From contig NC_003284.9 in the NCBI RefSeq assembly GCF_000002985.6, positions 186,001 through 250,000 of the forward strand: DNA of 64,000 bases. The letters are read 5' to 3'. Under the pieces are notes generated by a model. That model ran no database searches, had not been told where the DNA came from, and saw only the letters and a list, made by a program, of their open reading frames with translations. This DNA comes from Caenorhabditis elegans. Its lineage: Eukaryota; Nematoda; Chromadorea; Rhabditida; Rhabditidae. A program made the translations under genes and the position numbers. Below are positions 1-11,849 of the stretch, piece after piece (the first letter of the stretch is position 1; every line of letters starts with the position of its first letter).

Positions 1-983
1 AAAAAATCTCAATTTTCGATAATTTGTCCCCGAAAAATGCGATTTTTTCGATGTTTTCCCTTCAAAAACTGAAAATTTGGCATAAAAATTGAGATTTTTC
101 ATAATTTTTCACTAGAAAATGCCAAAAAATCTCATTTTCAGCCATAATAGTCAAAAAATGCCAATTTTTGCCGATTTCCAGTAAAAACATGCATTTTTAC
201 TTGAAATTAGACATAAATCCCCGGTTTTCTGGGTTTTTTTCGGCGAAAAACTCAATTTTTCAGCTAAAAATCGATTTTCTCCACATTTTCCTGTGTTTTT
301 ATGCATTTTCAAGTAGTTTTTGCATATCTAGACACTTGAAAACGAAAAAAACGATGAATTTTTGATGAGATTCCGTCTTTTTTCGTCCCTTTTCTAGTAG
401 AAATTCCCATTTTTCATAGGAATTTTCATGGCCAATTTACTATTTGGATTTCCTCGTTTTTACGCTCATCACACATCACAAAAACTTCGTTTTTTCGCCA
501 AAAAATATATCAATTTTATCCAAAAATTCGATTTTTTTGAAGAAAAATTCAAAAAATTGAGTTTTTCGGCGAAAAAAACTCAGAATACCGGGAATTTACG
601 TCTAATTTCGAGTAAAAATGCAAATTTTTACTGGAAATCGGCAAAAATTGGCATTTTTTCGACTATTATGGCTGAAAATGAGATTTTTGGCATTTTCTAG
701 TGAAAAATTATGGAAAAATCTCAATTTTTATGCCAAATTTTCAGTTTGTGAAGGGGAAACATTGAAAAAATAAATTTTTCGGCGAAAAACCATCGAAAAT
801 TGAGATTTTCTGCCTGAATTTTTAATAAGTTCTGACAAATTTCGGGGTTTTTCATAGTTTTTTCCCAATTTTTCCACTTTTACTGACAAAATTTGGGGAA
901 ATATTGATTTTTTTCGGCAGAAATCTGCAATTTTTACGAATTTTCGACACTTTTTAAATCAAAAATTCTATTTTCGGGTCAAA
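1..983. other. AT-rich low-complexity DNA, no gene seen
   Basis: This stretch consists of AAAATTTTCG/CAAAAATC-type low complexity, typical of large introns and intergenic DNA in Caenorhabditis. Short open frames exist but have F/K-rich composition and no recognisable similarity. It is probably part of a long intron of the Chk2-like gene, whose next exon begins at 1766. No kinase exon was found here, so the rest of that gene lies to the left or has been lost. Confidence 0.6.
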
Positions 984-1262
984 GGGGCACGGGTGGCTAA
1001 GTGGTAGTGGTGTAGCACTGTCACCCAAAAGGTCGCAAGTTCAATCCCACCTCACCCCAAAGGTTCACCCAGCCAGCTCGGAAAGTGGGTAGTGAATTTG
1101 GTTCACGAAAGGTAAATCGGCCATACCGCTAGTCCCGGTACGGCTTAAATTCAGACTAGAAGAGATATAAACGCCACCAGCAACCCTGATAAATCTCTTG
1201 TCCGCAGGAGGCTTAGGCTCACCCTTGAACCAAACGGACAACCTTTACCTTTACCTTTTGAG
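984..1262 (+). mobile_element. tRNA-derived SINE-like element
   Basis: Bases 984-1058 look like a degenerate tRNA: a perfect RNA polymerase III A box (TGGCTAAGTGG, 993-1003), then a B box (AGTTCAATCCC, about 1039-1049, roughly 8 of 11 consensus bases), ending in CACCCC. About 200 bases of unique, GC-richer sequence follow and the element ends in a CCTTTA repeat (about 1241-1258). A tRNA head, unrelated body and simple-repeat tail are the hallmarks of a SINE. The acceptor stem pairs poorly, so it is not a functional tRNA gene. No clear target-site duplication was found. Confidence 0.5.
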
Positions 1263-1765
1263 AAAAAAACGTAGATTTTCACCCAAAACTCGGATTTTTT
1301 AAAATAAAAATTTAAAAAAAAATTGGTTTTTTCTCGGGAAAATTGGATTTTCGACCAAAAAATAGCGTTGAAGTTCATTTTTTCGTTCAAAAATCGGAAA
1401 ATTTTCCCGAAAAACATGAAAATTTCAATAATTTCCGTTAAAAATGACCAAAATTCCTAATTTTTGTCCTGCAAATTCAAAAAATACGAAAAAAAACCCA
1501 ATTTTCATAGATTTTTGCCGCGAAAATCCGAAATTCCGCTTGGAAATCACAAAAACATCGTTTTTTCGGTCAAAAATGTTAAAAATTTGCAAAAAAATCG
1601 AGTTTTTCCACTAAAAATTGGAAAAAAAAGCGTTTTTTAAAATAAAAATTCAAAATTTAAGATTTTCCACTCGAAAAATTCAATTTTTGATAGTTTTTCT
1701 ACTAAAAATTGCAAAAAAACGTCGATTTTCACCCAAAAATCCAAATTTTCACAATTTTCTTACAG

Positions 1766-4700
1766 TTGGAGCCTCGGATGCGTACTTTTCATCACATTTT
1801 CCGGTTATCCACCGTTCAGCGAAGAATATACGGATTTGAAGATGGATGAACAAGTTTTGACAGGTAAATTGACGAATTTTCAGTGAAAAAAAAACGGATT
1901 TTTGGGCAAAAATCCGTGATTTTGACCCAAAATTCGGGAAAAAATGCAAAAAATCCGAATTTTGGAGCAAAAAATGCGAAAAATAGCCGTTTTCCAAGCA
2001 AAAATAGCAATTAGGTCGAAAATGAGCATTTTTGGGTGTAAAAATGCTGAAATTTCGATTTTCAAAAAAAAACTACCGAAAAAATCGATTTTTAGCTTCT
2101 AAAAATTACAATTTTTCAGGCCGCCTATTCTTCCACGAACAATGGCATCGAATTACTGACGAAACACAGAATATGATCCAATGGATGCTCACGGTGGAGG
2201 TAATAATGAGGAAAATGACTCAAAAATGAAGATTTTTGAGTGAAAAACTGGAAAAATCGGCGAAAAATGAGATTTTTAACTCAAAATACTGGAAAAAATG
2301 AATTTTTTCGGGTTTTTTCGCCTAAAAATATGTAAAATTTATAAAAAAATGGCCCAAATTTGATATTTTAAAGTTAGACTACAAACTACAAGTTTTGGGC
2401 GCTGCTAAGACTACAAACTACAAGTTTTGGGCGCTGCTAAGACTACAAACTACAATGTTTGGGCGCTGCTAAGACTACAAACTACAAGTTTTGGGCGCTG
2501 CTAAGACTACAAACTACAAGTTTTGGGCGCTGCTAAGACTACAAACTACAAGTTTTGGGCGCTGCTAAGACTACAAACTACAAGTTTTGGGCGCTGCTAA
2601 GACTACAAACTACACGTTTTGGGCGCTGCTAAGACTACAAACTACAAGTTTTGGGCGCTGCTAAGACTACAAACTACAAGTTTTGGGCGCTGCTAAGACT
2701 ACAAACTACAAGTTTTGGGCGCTGCTAAGACTACAAACTACAAGTTTTGGGCGCTGCTAAGACTACAAACTACAAGTTTTGGGCGCTGCTAAGACTACAA
2801 ACTACAAGTTTTGGGCGCTGCTAAGACTACAAACTACAAGTTTTGGGCGCTGCTAAGACTACAAACTACACGTTTTGGGCGCTGCTAAGGCTACAAACTA
2901 CAAGTTTTGGGCGCTGCTAAGACTACAAACTACAAATTTTGGGCGCTGCTAAGACTACAAACTACAAGTTTTGGGCGCTGCTAAGACTACAAACTACAAG
3001 TTTTGGGCGCTGCTAAGACTACAAACTACAAGTTTTGGGCGCTGCTAAGACTACAAACTACAAGTTTTGGGCGCTGCTAAGACTACAAACTACAAGTTTT
3101 GGGCGCTGCTAAGACTACAAACTACAATTTTTTGAACGCTGCTAAGACTACAAACTACAAGTTTTGGGCGCTGCTAAGACCACAAACTACAAGTTTTTGG
3201 GCGCTGCTAAGACTACAAACTACAAGTTTTGGGCGCTGCTAAGACTACAAACTCCAAGTTTTGGGCGCTGCTAAGACTACAAACTACAAGTTTTGGGCGC
3301 TGCTAAGACTACAAACTACAAGTTTTGGGCGCTGCTAAGACTACAAACTACAAGTTTTGGGCGCTGCTAAGACTACAAACTACACGTTTTGGGCGCTGCT
3401 AAGACTACAAACTACAAGTTTTGGGCGCTGCTAAGACTACAAACTACAATGTTTGGGCGCTGCTAAGACTACAAACTACAAGTTTTGGGCGCTGCTAAGA
3501 CTACAAACTACAAGTTTTGGGCGCTGCTAAGACTACAAACTACAATTTTTTGGGCGCTGCTAAGACTACAAACTACAAGTTTTTGGGCGCTGCTAAGACT
3601 ACAAACTACAAGTTTTTGGGCGCTGCTAAGACTACAAACTACAAGTTTTGGGCGCTGCTAAGACTACAAACTACAAGTTTTGGGCGCTGCTAAGACTACA
3701 AACTACAAGTTTTGGGCGCTGCTAAGACTACAAACTACAAGTTTTGGGCGCTGCTAAGACTACAAACTACAAGTTTTTGGGCGCTGCTAAGACTACAAAC
3801 TACAAGTTTTTGGGCGCTGCTAAGACTACAAACTACAAGTTTTTGGGCGCTGCTAAGACTATAAACTACAAGTTTTGGGCGCTGCTAAGACTACAAACTA
3901 CAAGTTTTGGGCGCTGCTAAGACTACAAACTACAAGTTTTGGGCGCTGCTAAGACTACAAACTACAAGTTTTTGGGCGCTGCTAAGACTACAAACTACAA
4001 GTTTTTGGGCGCTGCTAAGACTATAAACTACAAGTTTTGGGCGCTGCTAAGACTAAAAACTACACGTTTTGGGCGCTGCTAAGACTAAAAACTACACGTT
4101 TTGGGCGCTGCTAAGACTAAAAACTACACGTTTTGGGCGCTGCTAATTCAAAATTTTAACTTTTTATGTGATTTTTTGCATTTAAAATGTATAAAATTAC
4201 ATTTTAAAGCCAATATTTTCAGAAAACGAAGTAAAAAACTCCAATAATGTGCCGAAAAATGAAATTTTCAGGTGAAATTTTTCGATTTCTCGTCGAAAAA
4301 CTCTAAAAATCAATAATTTCCTAAATGTTTCGCTCTAAAAACGGCCAAAACTTCAAAAATTTCGCATTAAAATCCCATTTTTCAGCTAAAATTTCTCAAT
4401 TTTCAGCCATTAATCCGCCCGTCTGCCGTCGAACTAATGAGTACTCAATGGATGAAATGTGCGGATTGTCTTTCTGCGAAACAGGATATTTTGAAGAGTA
4501 TTCAGCCGATTTCAGCAGCTCCAGCTGCACTACAAACTACACAAGCTGGACCCGTGTAAAAGGTCAATTTTGGATTTGGAGATTTCTGGCGAAAAATGAT
4601 GAAAATTCACTGAAAATCGCGGAAAATTGACGAAAAATCAATAAATTTCCAAAAAAATCAATAAATTTCCATAAAAATCAATAAATTTCCATAAAAATCA

Positions 4701-5270
4701 ATAAATTTCTAGAAAAATCAATAAATTTTCATAAAAATCAATAAATTTCCATAAAAATCAATAAATTTCCAGAAAAATCAATAAATTTCTAGAAAAATCA
4801 ATAAATTTCTAGAAAAATCAATAAATTTCCATAAAAATCGATAAAATTTCTAGAAACATTCGCAGAAAATCAAATTTAACCCGGAATTTCAGTGATTTCA
4901 CATAAAAATTCAATATTTCCTACGGTTTTCGCTTGAAAATCTTAAAAATCTCATAAAATTAGCGTTTTTCATGTAAAAGCTCGGCAAAAATGGAAAAATT
5001 TCAGAAAAATTCAGCTAAATTTTATTTTTTAAAGAAAAAAATAGCGAAAATCCACTAAAAATGTGAAAATGCCCATAAAAAATTGAATTTTTCAACCAAA
5101 AATCGCAAAAAATTGTTGAAAATCACGTTAATACCGAAATTATTTCGATTTTCAGCAAAAAATACAAAAATCCGCAATTTGTCGTCAAATCGGGTGTAAT
5201 TGCGTCCAAGATGTACTTTTTGAAGTCTTCAACACATAATTTATTTTTTTATTATTATTTATTTTTATAG
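1766..5270 (+). CDS. chk-2: Chk2-like checkpoint kinase, last four exons
   Basis: Exons 1766-1863, 2120-2199, 4407-4555 and 5156-5270 join in frame at GT/AG sites. The first encodes kinase subdomain IX (WSLGCVLFITFSGYPPFSEE; the aspartate before it would be in an upstream exon), the second GRLFFHEQWHRITDETQNMI, and the third subdomain XI with the invariant arginine (PLIRPSAVELMSTQWMK). The fourth gives a basic tail (KKYKNPQFVVKSG) ending at TAG 5268-5270. If the last intron (donor at 4556) is retained, translation stops at 4557. This is the C-terminal lobe of a Chk2 (RAD53-type) kinase; in worms CHK-2 acts in meiotic pairing and recombination. The reading frame is intact. The N-terminal FHA domain and N-lobe are not in the window. 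C. elegans is reported to have chk-2 paralogues, so orthologue versus paralogue is undecided. Confidence 0.85.
2377..4146. repeat. 32-bp minisatellite, about 55 copies
   Basis: A near-perfect tandem array of a 32-bp unit that reads GACTACAAACTACAAG followed by TTTTGGGCGCTGCTAA. It spans 1,770 bp (about 55 units). Variants are point changes (AAG to ACG or AATG) and a one-base T expansion giving 33-bp units, clustered towards the right end. It lies wholly inside the intron between Chk2 exons 2120-2199 and 4407-4555. Higher-order patches of identical variants suggest recent expansion. Confidence 0.97.
4631..4850. repeat. 20-bp AT-rich tandem repeat, about 11 copies
   Basis: The unit ATAAATTTCCATAAAAATCA repeats with variation at CCA/CTA and T/G. 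It lies in the last Chk2 intron, just after the exon ending at 4555. Confidence 0.9.
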
Positions 5271-6835
5271 CTCCCAGAGCCCCCCATAATTTATAGCTCC
5301 CAGAGCCCCCCATTTTATTGCGTTTTAACCCCAAAATTTTGAAAATTGTTCAATTTTTTGTGTTTCCCCACCTCTTGTTCTATACTCTCATGTAAAATTC
5401 CGATTTTCAGCATTTTTTGATGGGAAAAATCTGATTTTTTAGCTCAAAAACCGATTTTTTTGCTCGAAAATTGATTTTTTAGCTCGAAAATTGATTTTTT
5501 AGCTTGAAAATCGATTTTTTTTTAGCTCGAAAATCGATTTTTCAGCAGAAAATTTGAAAAAATTGAAAATTCCTTTAAATTTGCAAATTTCTAGCCAAAT
5601 TCTTGAGATTTTATGCTTTTCCTCCAATTTTTTACTTAAAAATTCAAATTTCCTGAAATTTTCAGCTTTTTGCCAATTTTTTAGCTGAAAAATTGGAATT
5701 TTCTGGATTTTCAACTTAAAAATTGCAATATTTTCAGTTTTCTGCAATTTATTGCTCAAATTCCGGTGAATTCCTGGAATTTTAAGATTTTTCCCCAATT
5801 TTTAGCTCAGAAATCTGAATTTTTGGCTAAAAATCGAAAATTTTTCTGCAAAAAATTGAAAAATCCCTAAAATTTGCAAATTTTTTGCCAAATTCTTGAG
5901 ATTTTATGCTTTTCCTCCTGTTTTTTGCCTAAAAATTCGAATTTTCAGCTAAAAATTCCTATAATTTTCTCAAAATTCTCAGCTTTTTGCCAATTTTTTA
6001 GCTGAAATTTCAGAAAATTGCGGGAATTTTAAGCTTTTCCCCGATTTTTAGCTCAGAAATCTGAAAAAATCGAATTTTCCAAATTTTTCAGCTAAAAAAT
6101 CCAATATTTTTCCCAAATTGTGGCCAAAAATCCACAATTTGCCCGAAATTCTGAGCTTTTCCTCAATTTTGAGCTCAAAAAATCGGAAAATTTCGCTAAA
6201 TTTCAAATTTTCCACATTTTTCAGCTAAAAATCCCCCAATTTCCTGAAATTCTAAGCTTTTCCCCCCCCCCCAAAATAATGCTTTTTTTTGTGAAATTTT
6301 CTGTAATTTTTCTCTGTTCTATTCTGTTTGCGTTTTTGTTTTTTTTTTTGAACTTTTTTTGTTAATTTTTTTTTCAAAATTTTTTTTCTTAATTTGCAAA
6401 GCTTTTTTCTAGCTCCGTTTAATGGTGTCTTTTCCCATTTTTTTTGTGATTTTTTAGAATTTTTGCTCTGAAATCTGAAAGTTCTCAATTTTTGAGCTAA
6501 AATTCTAAGCTTTTCCCCATTTTATTGACTGTAGTTTTGTAAAAGGTACTGCGGAATTCCAAAAATTTCGGGAAAAATTGGATTTTTTACCAGAAAAACT
6601 GGAAAATTTCGGGATTTTGGTGGAAAATCCGGGAAATTTTGATTAAAAATCCCAGAAAATTCGATATTTAAACTGAAAATATGGAAAATTTTGCGAAAAA
6701 ACCCAAATTTTCTGAAATTTCTGGCGAAAAAACCGATTTTTTCACTGAAAAATCGATAAAAATGACCCAAAAATCTGATTTTTAGCTGAAAATCTGGAAA
6801 AATTCGATAAAAACCCCAATTTTCTCGAATTTCAG
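5271..6835. other. AT-rich spacer between the Chk2 and TOG genes
   Basis: Low-complexity spacer. It starts with a short direct duplication containing AGCTCCCAGAGCCCCCC (about 5270-5325), which may form part of the Chk2 3' UTR. An 11-base C run lies at 6262-6272 (a G tract on the minus strand). No exon was recognised, so the 5' end of the TOG gene was not found here. Confidence 0.55.
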
Positions 6836-7039
6836 ACAACTTCCGAGCGTCTCCAGAAGGATCTTATCGATTGGTTTGGAATTCCGTCTCCCGAGTCAAA
6901 ACAGACACTTTTACACTTTATTTACGCTTATTTCTGCCGCCAATGCGTCCCGGATATCCAATTTATTAAGACGATCGTTCCGTTGATTGTTAAGGTGCTG
7001 AATTTCATGGAAAAACTGAAAATTTCCCAATTCTAAGTT

Positions 7040-10000
7040 CAAATTCCAATTCCACGCCGAGCTCAATTTTGAAATTTCGAGGGTTACTGTAGCGCCAAAA
7101 GTACGCAAACACCGACTACAGTACCCCCAAAACACCCGATTTTACGCGATTTTCGAATTTTGAGCTGAAAATTGAGTTTTAGACTAAGAAAATGGCGCTG
7201 AAACCGAATTTGATAATAAAAATCAGCGAAAATCATTTTGAAATATCGAAAATTGATAAAAATTCGGAAAATTCAACAAAAATGTCATAATTTCTGATTT
7301 TCGAGCTAAAAATCGAGTTCCCCGCCGAATTTCAGCCGGAAAATCGAAAACTAGAGGTTTCTAGCTCAATTTTGAATTTTCCCGGGTTACTGTAGCACCA
7401 AAAATATGCAAACACCGACTACACTACCCAAAAACACCTGATTTTACGCAATTTTCGAATTTTGAGCTGAAAATTGGGTTTTAGACTAAGAAAATGGCGG
7501 GGAATTCGAATTTTTCACTCAAAAATTGAAATTTTGTGCTTAAAAATTATTTTTTTCACCATTTTTTAAAAATCGCAAAATTTTGAACTTTTTCGACTGA
7601 AATTCGTAAATTTCGTCAATTTTCGCTAATTTTCCGTCGAATTTTCTAGCATTTTCAACCATTTTTCACACTTTTTGGCTTAAAAATAGGCTAAAACTCG
7701 TGATTTTTGAAATTTTGGCACTAAATTAGTTTTGCGGGGCTAAAAATCAAAATTTTCTCGATTTTTTTGGCTAATTTTTTCGCTAAAATATCAGAAATTT
7801 CGACCCAAAGCTCAAATTTCCAGTTTTTGGCTAATTTTCAGTGAAATTTCAAAAAAATTTTCAGGTAAAAAAACCGAATTTTCTGGCGAGGAATTCGATT
7901 TATTTGATATGAAAAATCAGCGAAAAAATCATTTTGAAATATCGAAAATTGGCGAGGAATTCGAATTTGTTAATAAAAACGCTGAGAAAAATTTCTGAAG
8001 TACTCAAAAACCGGCTGACAAATTCAAATTTTTCCAGGCTTCCTCCGAAAGTGACGTCACAGTGCGCGACAAGGCGTGCCAGGCGCAGGCTTCATCAAAC
8101 GCCTGATAGGCGACACAATCACCGCCTTCCTCGGCCCAATCTCCACAGAAACGGCGAAAATCAAAAAAATCAATCAATATCAGCAAGAAGCCGCTGAGGA
8201 ATTCAAAAAATTCCAGGAAACTCAGCCGAAAGCCGGCGGCGGCGGTGAAGCTGAAAATTTGGATGAAAATGTGCCTGAAAATCAAGAAAATTCGCCGGAA
8301 AAAGCTGAAAAACCACAAGTTTTAGACGCGTGGGAGCTCCTGGAGCCGGAAGATTGCTCCAAAAAATTCGATAAATCCGTCGAAACTCAACTAATCGATA
8401 AAAATTGGAAAGAACGGCTCGCCGGCGCTGAAAATGTGAAAAAATCGATGGAAAACGTGGGGAGAATCGAAATTTCCGAACGATTAACGGAAATTTCGAA
8501 GATTTTGATGAAAATTGTCGAAAAAGATGTTAATGTTAATGTCGGCGCGATTTCCGCGCAAATTTTGGCGGAAATTGCGAAAAAATCGAGATTTTCGTTT
8601 TCGGCACTTGCTCTGCGAGCATTTCCCGTGGTTTTTGACAAGTTGAAGGATAAAAATGCGATTTTGAGAGATGCGCTGGTGGAGTTTTGTGATGAAGCAG
8701 CGAATACGGTGGGTTTTCTTGGCGAAAATCGAATTCCCCGCAAAATTTGAGTCGGAAAATTGAAAACTAGAGTTTCTAGCTCAATTTTGAGTTTTTGAGG
8801 GTTACGGCCTAAGTACGCAAACACCGACTACAGTACCCCCAAAACACCGGATTTTACGCAATTTTCGAGTTTTGAGCTGAAAATTGGGTTTTAGACCAAG
8901 AAAATGGCGGAGAATTCGAATTTGATAATGAAAATCAGCGAAAAATTATTCTGAGATGTCGAAAATTGACAAAAACTTGAGAAATCTGACGAAATTCTCA
9001 AAATTTTGAATTTTCTTTTTCAAATTCGAATTCCGTGCACAATTTCACTCGGAAAATCGAAAACTAGAGCTTTCTAGCTCAATTTTGAAATTTTCCGGGT
9101 TACTGTAGCGCCAAAAGTACGCAAACACCGACTACAGTTCCCCCAAAACACCCGATTCGACGCAATTTTCGAATTTTGAGCTGAAAATTGGGTTTAGACT
9201 AAATAAATGCCGTAGAATCCGAATTTTGCATTAAAAACCCCGAAATTTTTTTTCTAAATCTTTGAAAAATCCAAAAAATCCAAAAAAAAAAATCAATTTT
9301 TCAGACGCCCCTGTCCGCCTACTCAGAAGCTGGATTGAGCAACAAAAATCCACAAGCTCGACAGCAAACTGCTCTATTTTTGAGCCGATTTTTCGCGAAA
9401 AACGACCCGAAAATAGTGGAGACGGAGGAGGTGAAGCAGCTCGCCGAGCACATTTTGAAGGTCTGAATTCGCCGAATTTCAATTTTCTGACCAAAAATTC
9501 GAATTCTCCGTGAAATTTCCGACTTTTTGAGACCCATATCGACCATATTCGGTTGAAAACTAAATTTTCAGTGATTTTTGGCATGCGTTGCGGTCGCGTC
9601 GCGGTCGAAATGTGAAAAATCTTCAAAATCAACCGATTTTCGCCATTTTTTCAGTGTTTTTGGTCAGAAAAACAATTTTAGACCATAAATTCGAATTCCC
9701 CGTAAAAGTTTCGACTTTTTGACACGCGTTGCGGTCGCGTCGCGGTCGAAATTCAAAAATCTTCAAACTTGGCAGATTTTCGTCATTTTTTCAGCTTTTT
9801 CGGTCGGAAAAACAATTTTTCGACCAGAAATTCGAATTCTCCGTTTAATTTCCGACTTTTTGGCACGCGTTGCGGTCGAAATTTGAAAATCTTCAAAATG
9901 AACCGGTTTTCGTCATTTTTTCATTGTTTTTGAGCCGGAAAAGTCAATTTTTCGACCAAAAATTCAAATTCCCCGTAAAAGTTTTGACTTTTTGACACGC

Positions 10001-11640
10001 GTTGCGGTCGCGTCGCGGTCCAAATTCGAAAATCTTCAAAATCAACCGATTTTCGTCATTTTTTCACTATTTCAGATTAAAAAACGCTAGTAAAATCGAA
10101 TTTTCAGACATCCAACGACGCTGACAAAGAAGTGCGCAAGGCGGCCCTCCGAATTGTTGCCGCCGTGCAAAAATGCCTTGGAGAAGGTGTGGCGAAGCGT
10201 CTGTTGGCTGAAGTTTATCATGATAAGCTTAAAACGGAAAAGGTAGAGGAAAATTGCGAAAAATAGCTCAAAAAGGTCCAAAATTGCTGGAAAATTCTAA
10301 TTTTTCCAAAAAAAACGCCGAAAAACTCAATTTTTTCGCAGGAATTCTAGAAAAAAAATGCCAAAATTGAGGCCTAAAAATTCAGAAAATGCCGAATTTC
10401 AGGCAAATTTGAGCTGAAAATGCTCCAGAAAATTCAATTTTTCCAGCTTCCCCCGCTTATCGAAGAGCTCGAGAAGGAATTCGAGAGCTCGGCGAGCCCT
10501 GAGATGCTCCGACTCGCCAAACACTACAAAATCGGCTCCTCCAGCACCTCTGCTCCACCGAAAACCGCCGCCGGAGCCCCAAAGCGTTTGTCTTCTGCGG
10601 TTGCTCCACGACGAGCTCCGCCAGCTTCAGCTGCTCCAACTCGTCGAGCCCCATCTCCAAAAGCTCCGGTGGTGGCTCCGACTCGAAGAGCTCCGTCGCC
10701 AAAAGCTCCAGTGGCTCCGGTGGCTCCTGTGAAGCCTAAACCGTTCGTGGCGAGACCTGCGCCGAATTTTGGGAAGCCCAGAGCTGCGGTTGCACCCGCT
10801 AGAGCTCCGCAAATCACGCAGAGAGGTAAAAATTCGATTTCCTCGGGAGATTTTAGCCGGTAAATCAAAAACTAGAAGTCGCTAGCTCAATTTTGAAATT
10901 TCCCGGGTTACTGTAGCGCCAGAAGTACGCAAACACCGATTACAGTACCCCTAAACACCGGATTTCACGCGATTTTCAAATTTTGAGCTGAAAATTGAGT
11001 TTTAAACTAAGAAAATGGCGAGGAATTCGAATTTGATATTAGAAATCAGCGAAAATTATTTTGATATATCGAAAATTGACAAAAATTTGAGATATCCAAC
11101 AAAAATGCCAAAATTTCTGATTTTTGAGATGAAATTCTAATTCCTCGCGAAATTTCAGTCTAAACCTCGAAAACTAGAGGTTTCTAGCTAAATTTTGAAA
11201 TTTTCCGGGTTACGGTAGCGCCAAAAGTACGCAAACACCGACTACAGTACCCCAAAAACACCCGATTTCACGCGATTTTTGAATTTCGAGCTGAAAATTG
11301 AGTTTTAGACTAAGAAAATGGCTGGGAATCCAAATTTGATATTAGAAATCAGCGAAAATTATTTTGAGATATCGAAAATTGACAAAAAACTTGAGAAATC
11401 TGACGAAATTCTCAAAATTTTGAATTTTCCATTTCAAATTCGAATTTCTTGCAAAATTTCAGTAAGATACTCGGAACCTAGAGCTCTCTAGCTCAATTTT
11501 GAATTTCCTGGGTTACTGTAGCGCCAAAAGTACGCAAACACCGACTACAGTACCCCCAAAACACCCGATTTTACGCGATTTTCGAATTTTGAGCTGAAAA
11601 TTGAGTTTTAGACTAAGAAAATTGCGCTGAAACCGAATTT
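7040..11640. repeat. Dispersed intronic repeat with CTACAGTA core (seven copies)
   Basis: A module of about 250 bp recurs in the TOG introns near 7040-7290, 7300-7510, 8735-8990, 9010-9220, 10850-11110, 11130-11400 and 11420-11640, with a further partial copy at about 19800-19920. Each carries GGGTTACTGTAGCGCC, then AAGTACGCAAACACCGACTA, then a GATTTTACGCGATTTTCG-like stretch and AGACTAAGAAAATGGCG. TACTGTAG and CTACAGTA are mutually inverted, so each copy can fold into a short hairpin. No coding function was seen. Confidence 0.85.
9560..10060. repeat. About 138-bp tandem repeat with GCGTTGCGGTCGCGTCGCGG motif
   Basis: Four tandem units fill the TOG intron between 9461 and 10107. Each contains GCGTTGCGGTCGCGTCGCGG (the third is shortened) followed by similar AT-rich sequence. 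The motif is strikingly CpG-rich against the AT-rich background. Confidence 0.85.
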
Positions 11641-11849
11641 CACAATGAAAATTGAAAATTTTCAGCGCCAGCAGCCACCCGTCCAGCCACGTCAGCAATC
11701 CGAGTGATCCCGATAGCTCCAAATGTGGTCAGAAATGGTGCTCCAGCGGCTCCGCGGAAACCAATTGAAATAGCTCGACCACAGACTTCAAGTGGAATTG
11801 CTGCTCCGGGAGCTCCCAGATCGAGAATCGGTACGAAATTTGGCTGGAA

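Larger units (their letters stand above)
6836..11830 (+). pseudogene. XMAP215/CKAP5-like TOG-domain gene with a frameshift
   Basis: Exons 6836-6994, 8038-8708, 9305-9460, 10108-10242, 10447-10825 and 11666-11830 have consistent splice phases. They encode HEAT-type TOG domain ends (FIKTIVPLIVK, then FIKRLIGDTITAFLG), a further TOG domain (NWKERLAGAENVKKSMENVG; NPQARQQTALFLSRFF; DADKEVRKAALRIVAAVQKC), and a P/A/R-rich basic tail with repeats such as TRRAPSPKAPV. The XMAP215 family binds tubulin and promotes microtubule growth. In the second exon the frame breaks near 8088: KACQA is read in one frame and GFIKRL in another, as if one base were lost. The exon length (671) becomes a multiple of three only if that base is restored. 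No start codon or terminal exon was found. It could be a decaying paralogue, or the break could be a sequencing error. Confidence 0.75.

Noticed and set aside
984-1058. Functional tRNA gene
   Set aside because: Acceptor stem mispairs at three of seven positions and the T stem is weak; better explained as a SINE head.
2377-4146. CRISPR array
   Set aside because: Units are contiguous with no unique spacers, and the DNA is a eukaryotic intron.
9231-9632. 133-codon minus-strand frame
   Set aside because: Antisense shadow of the TOG exon 9305-9460 and adjacent repeat.
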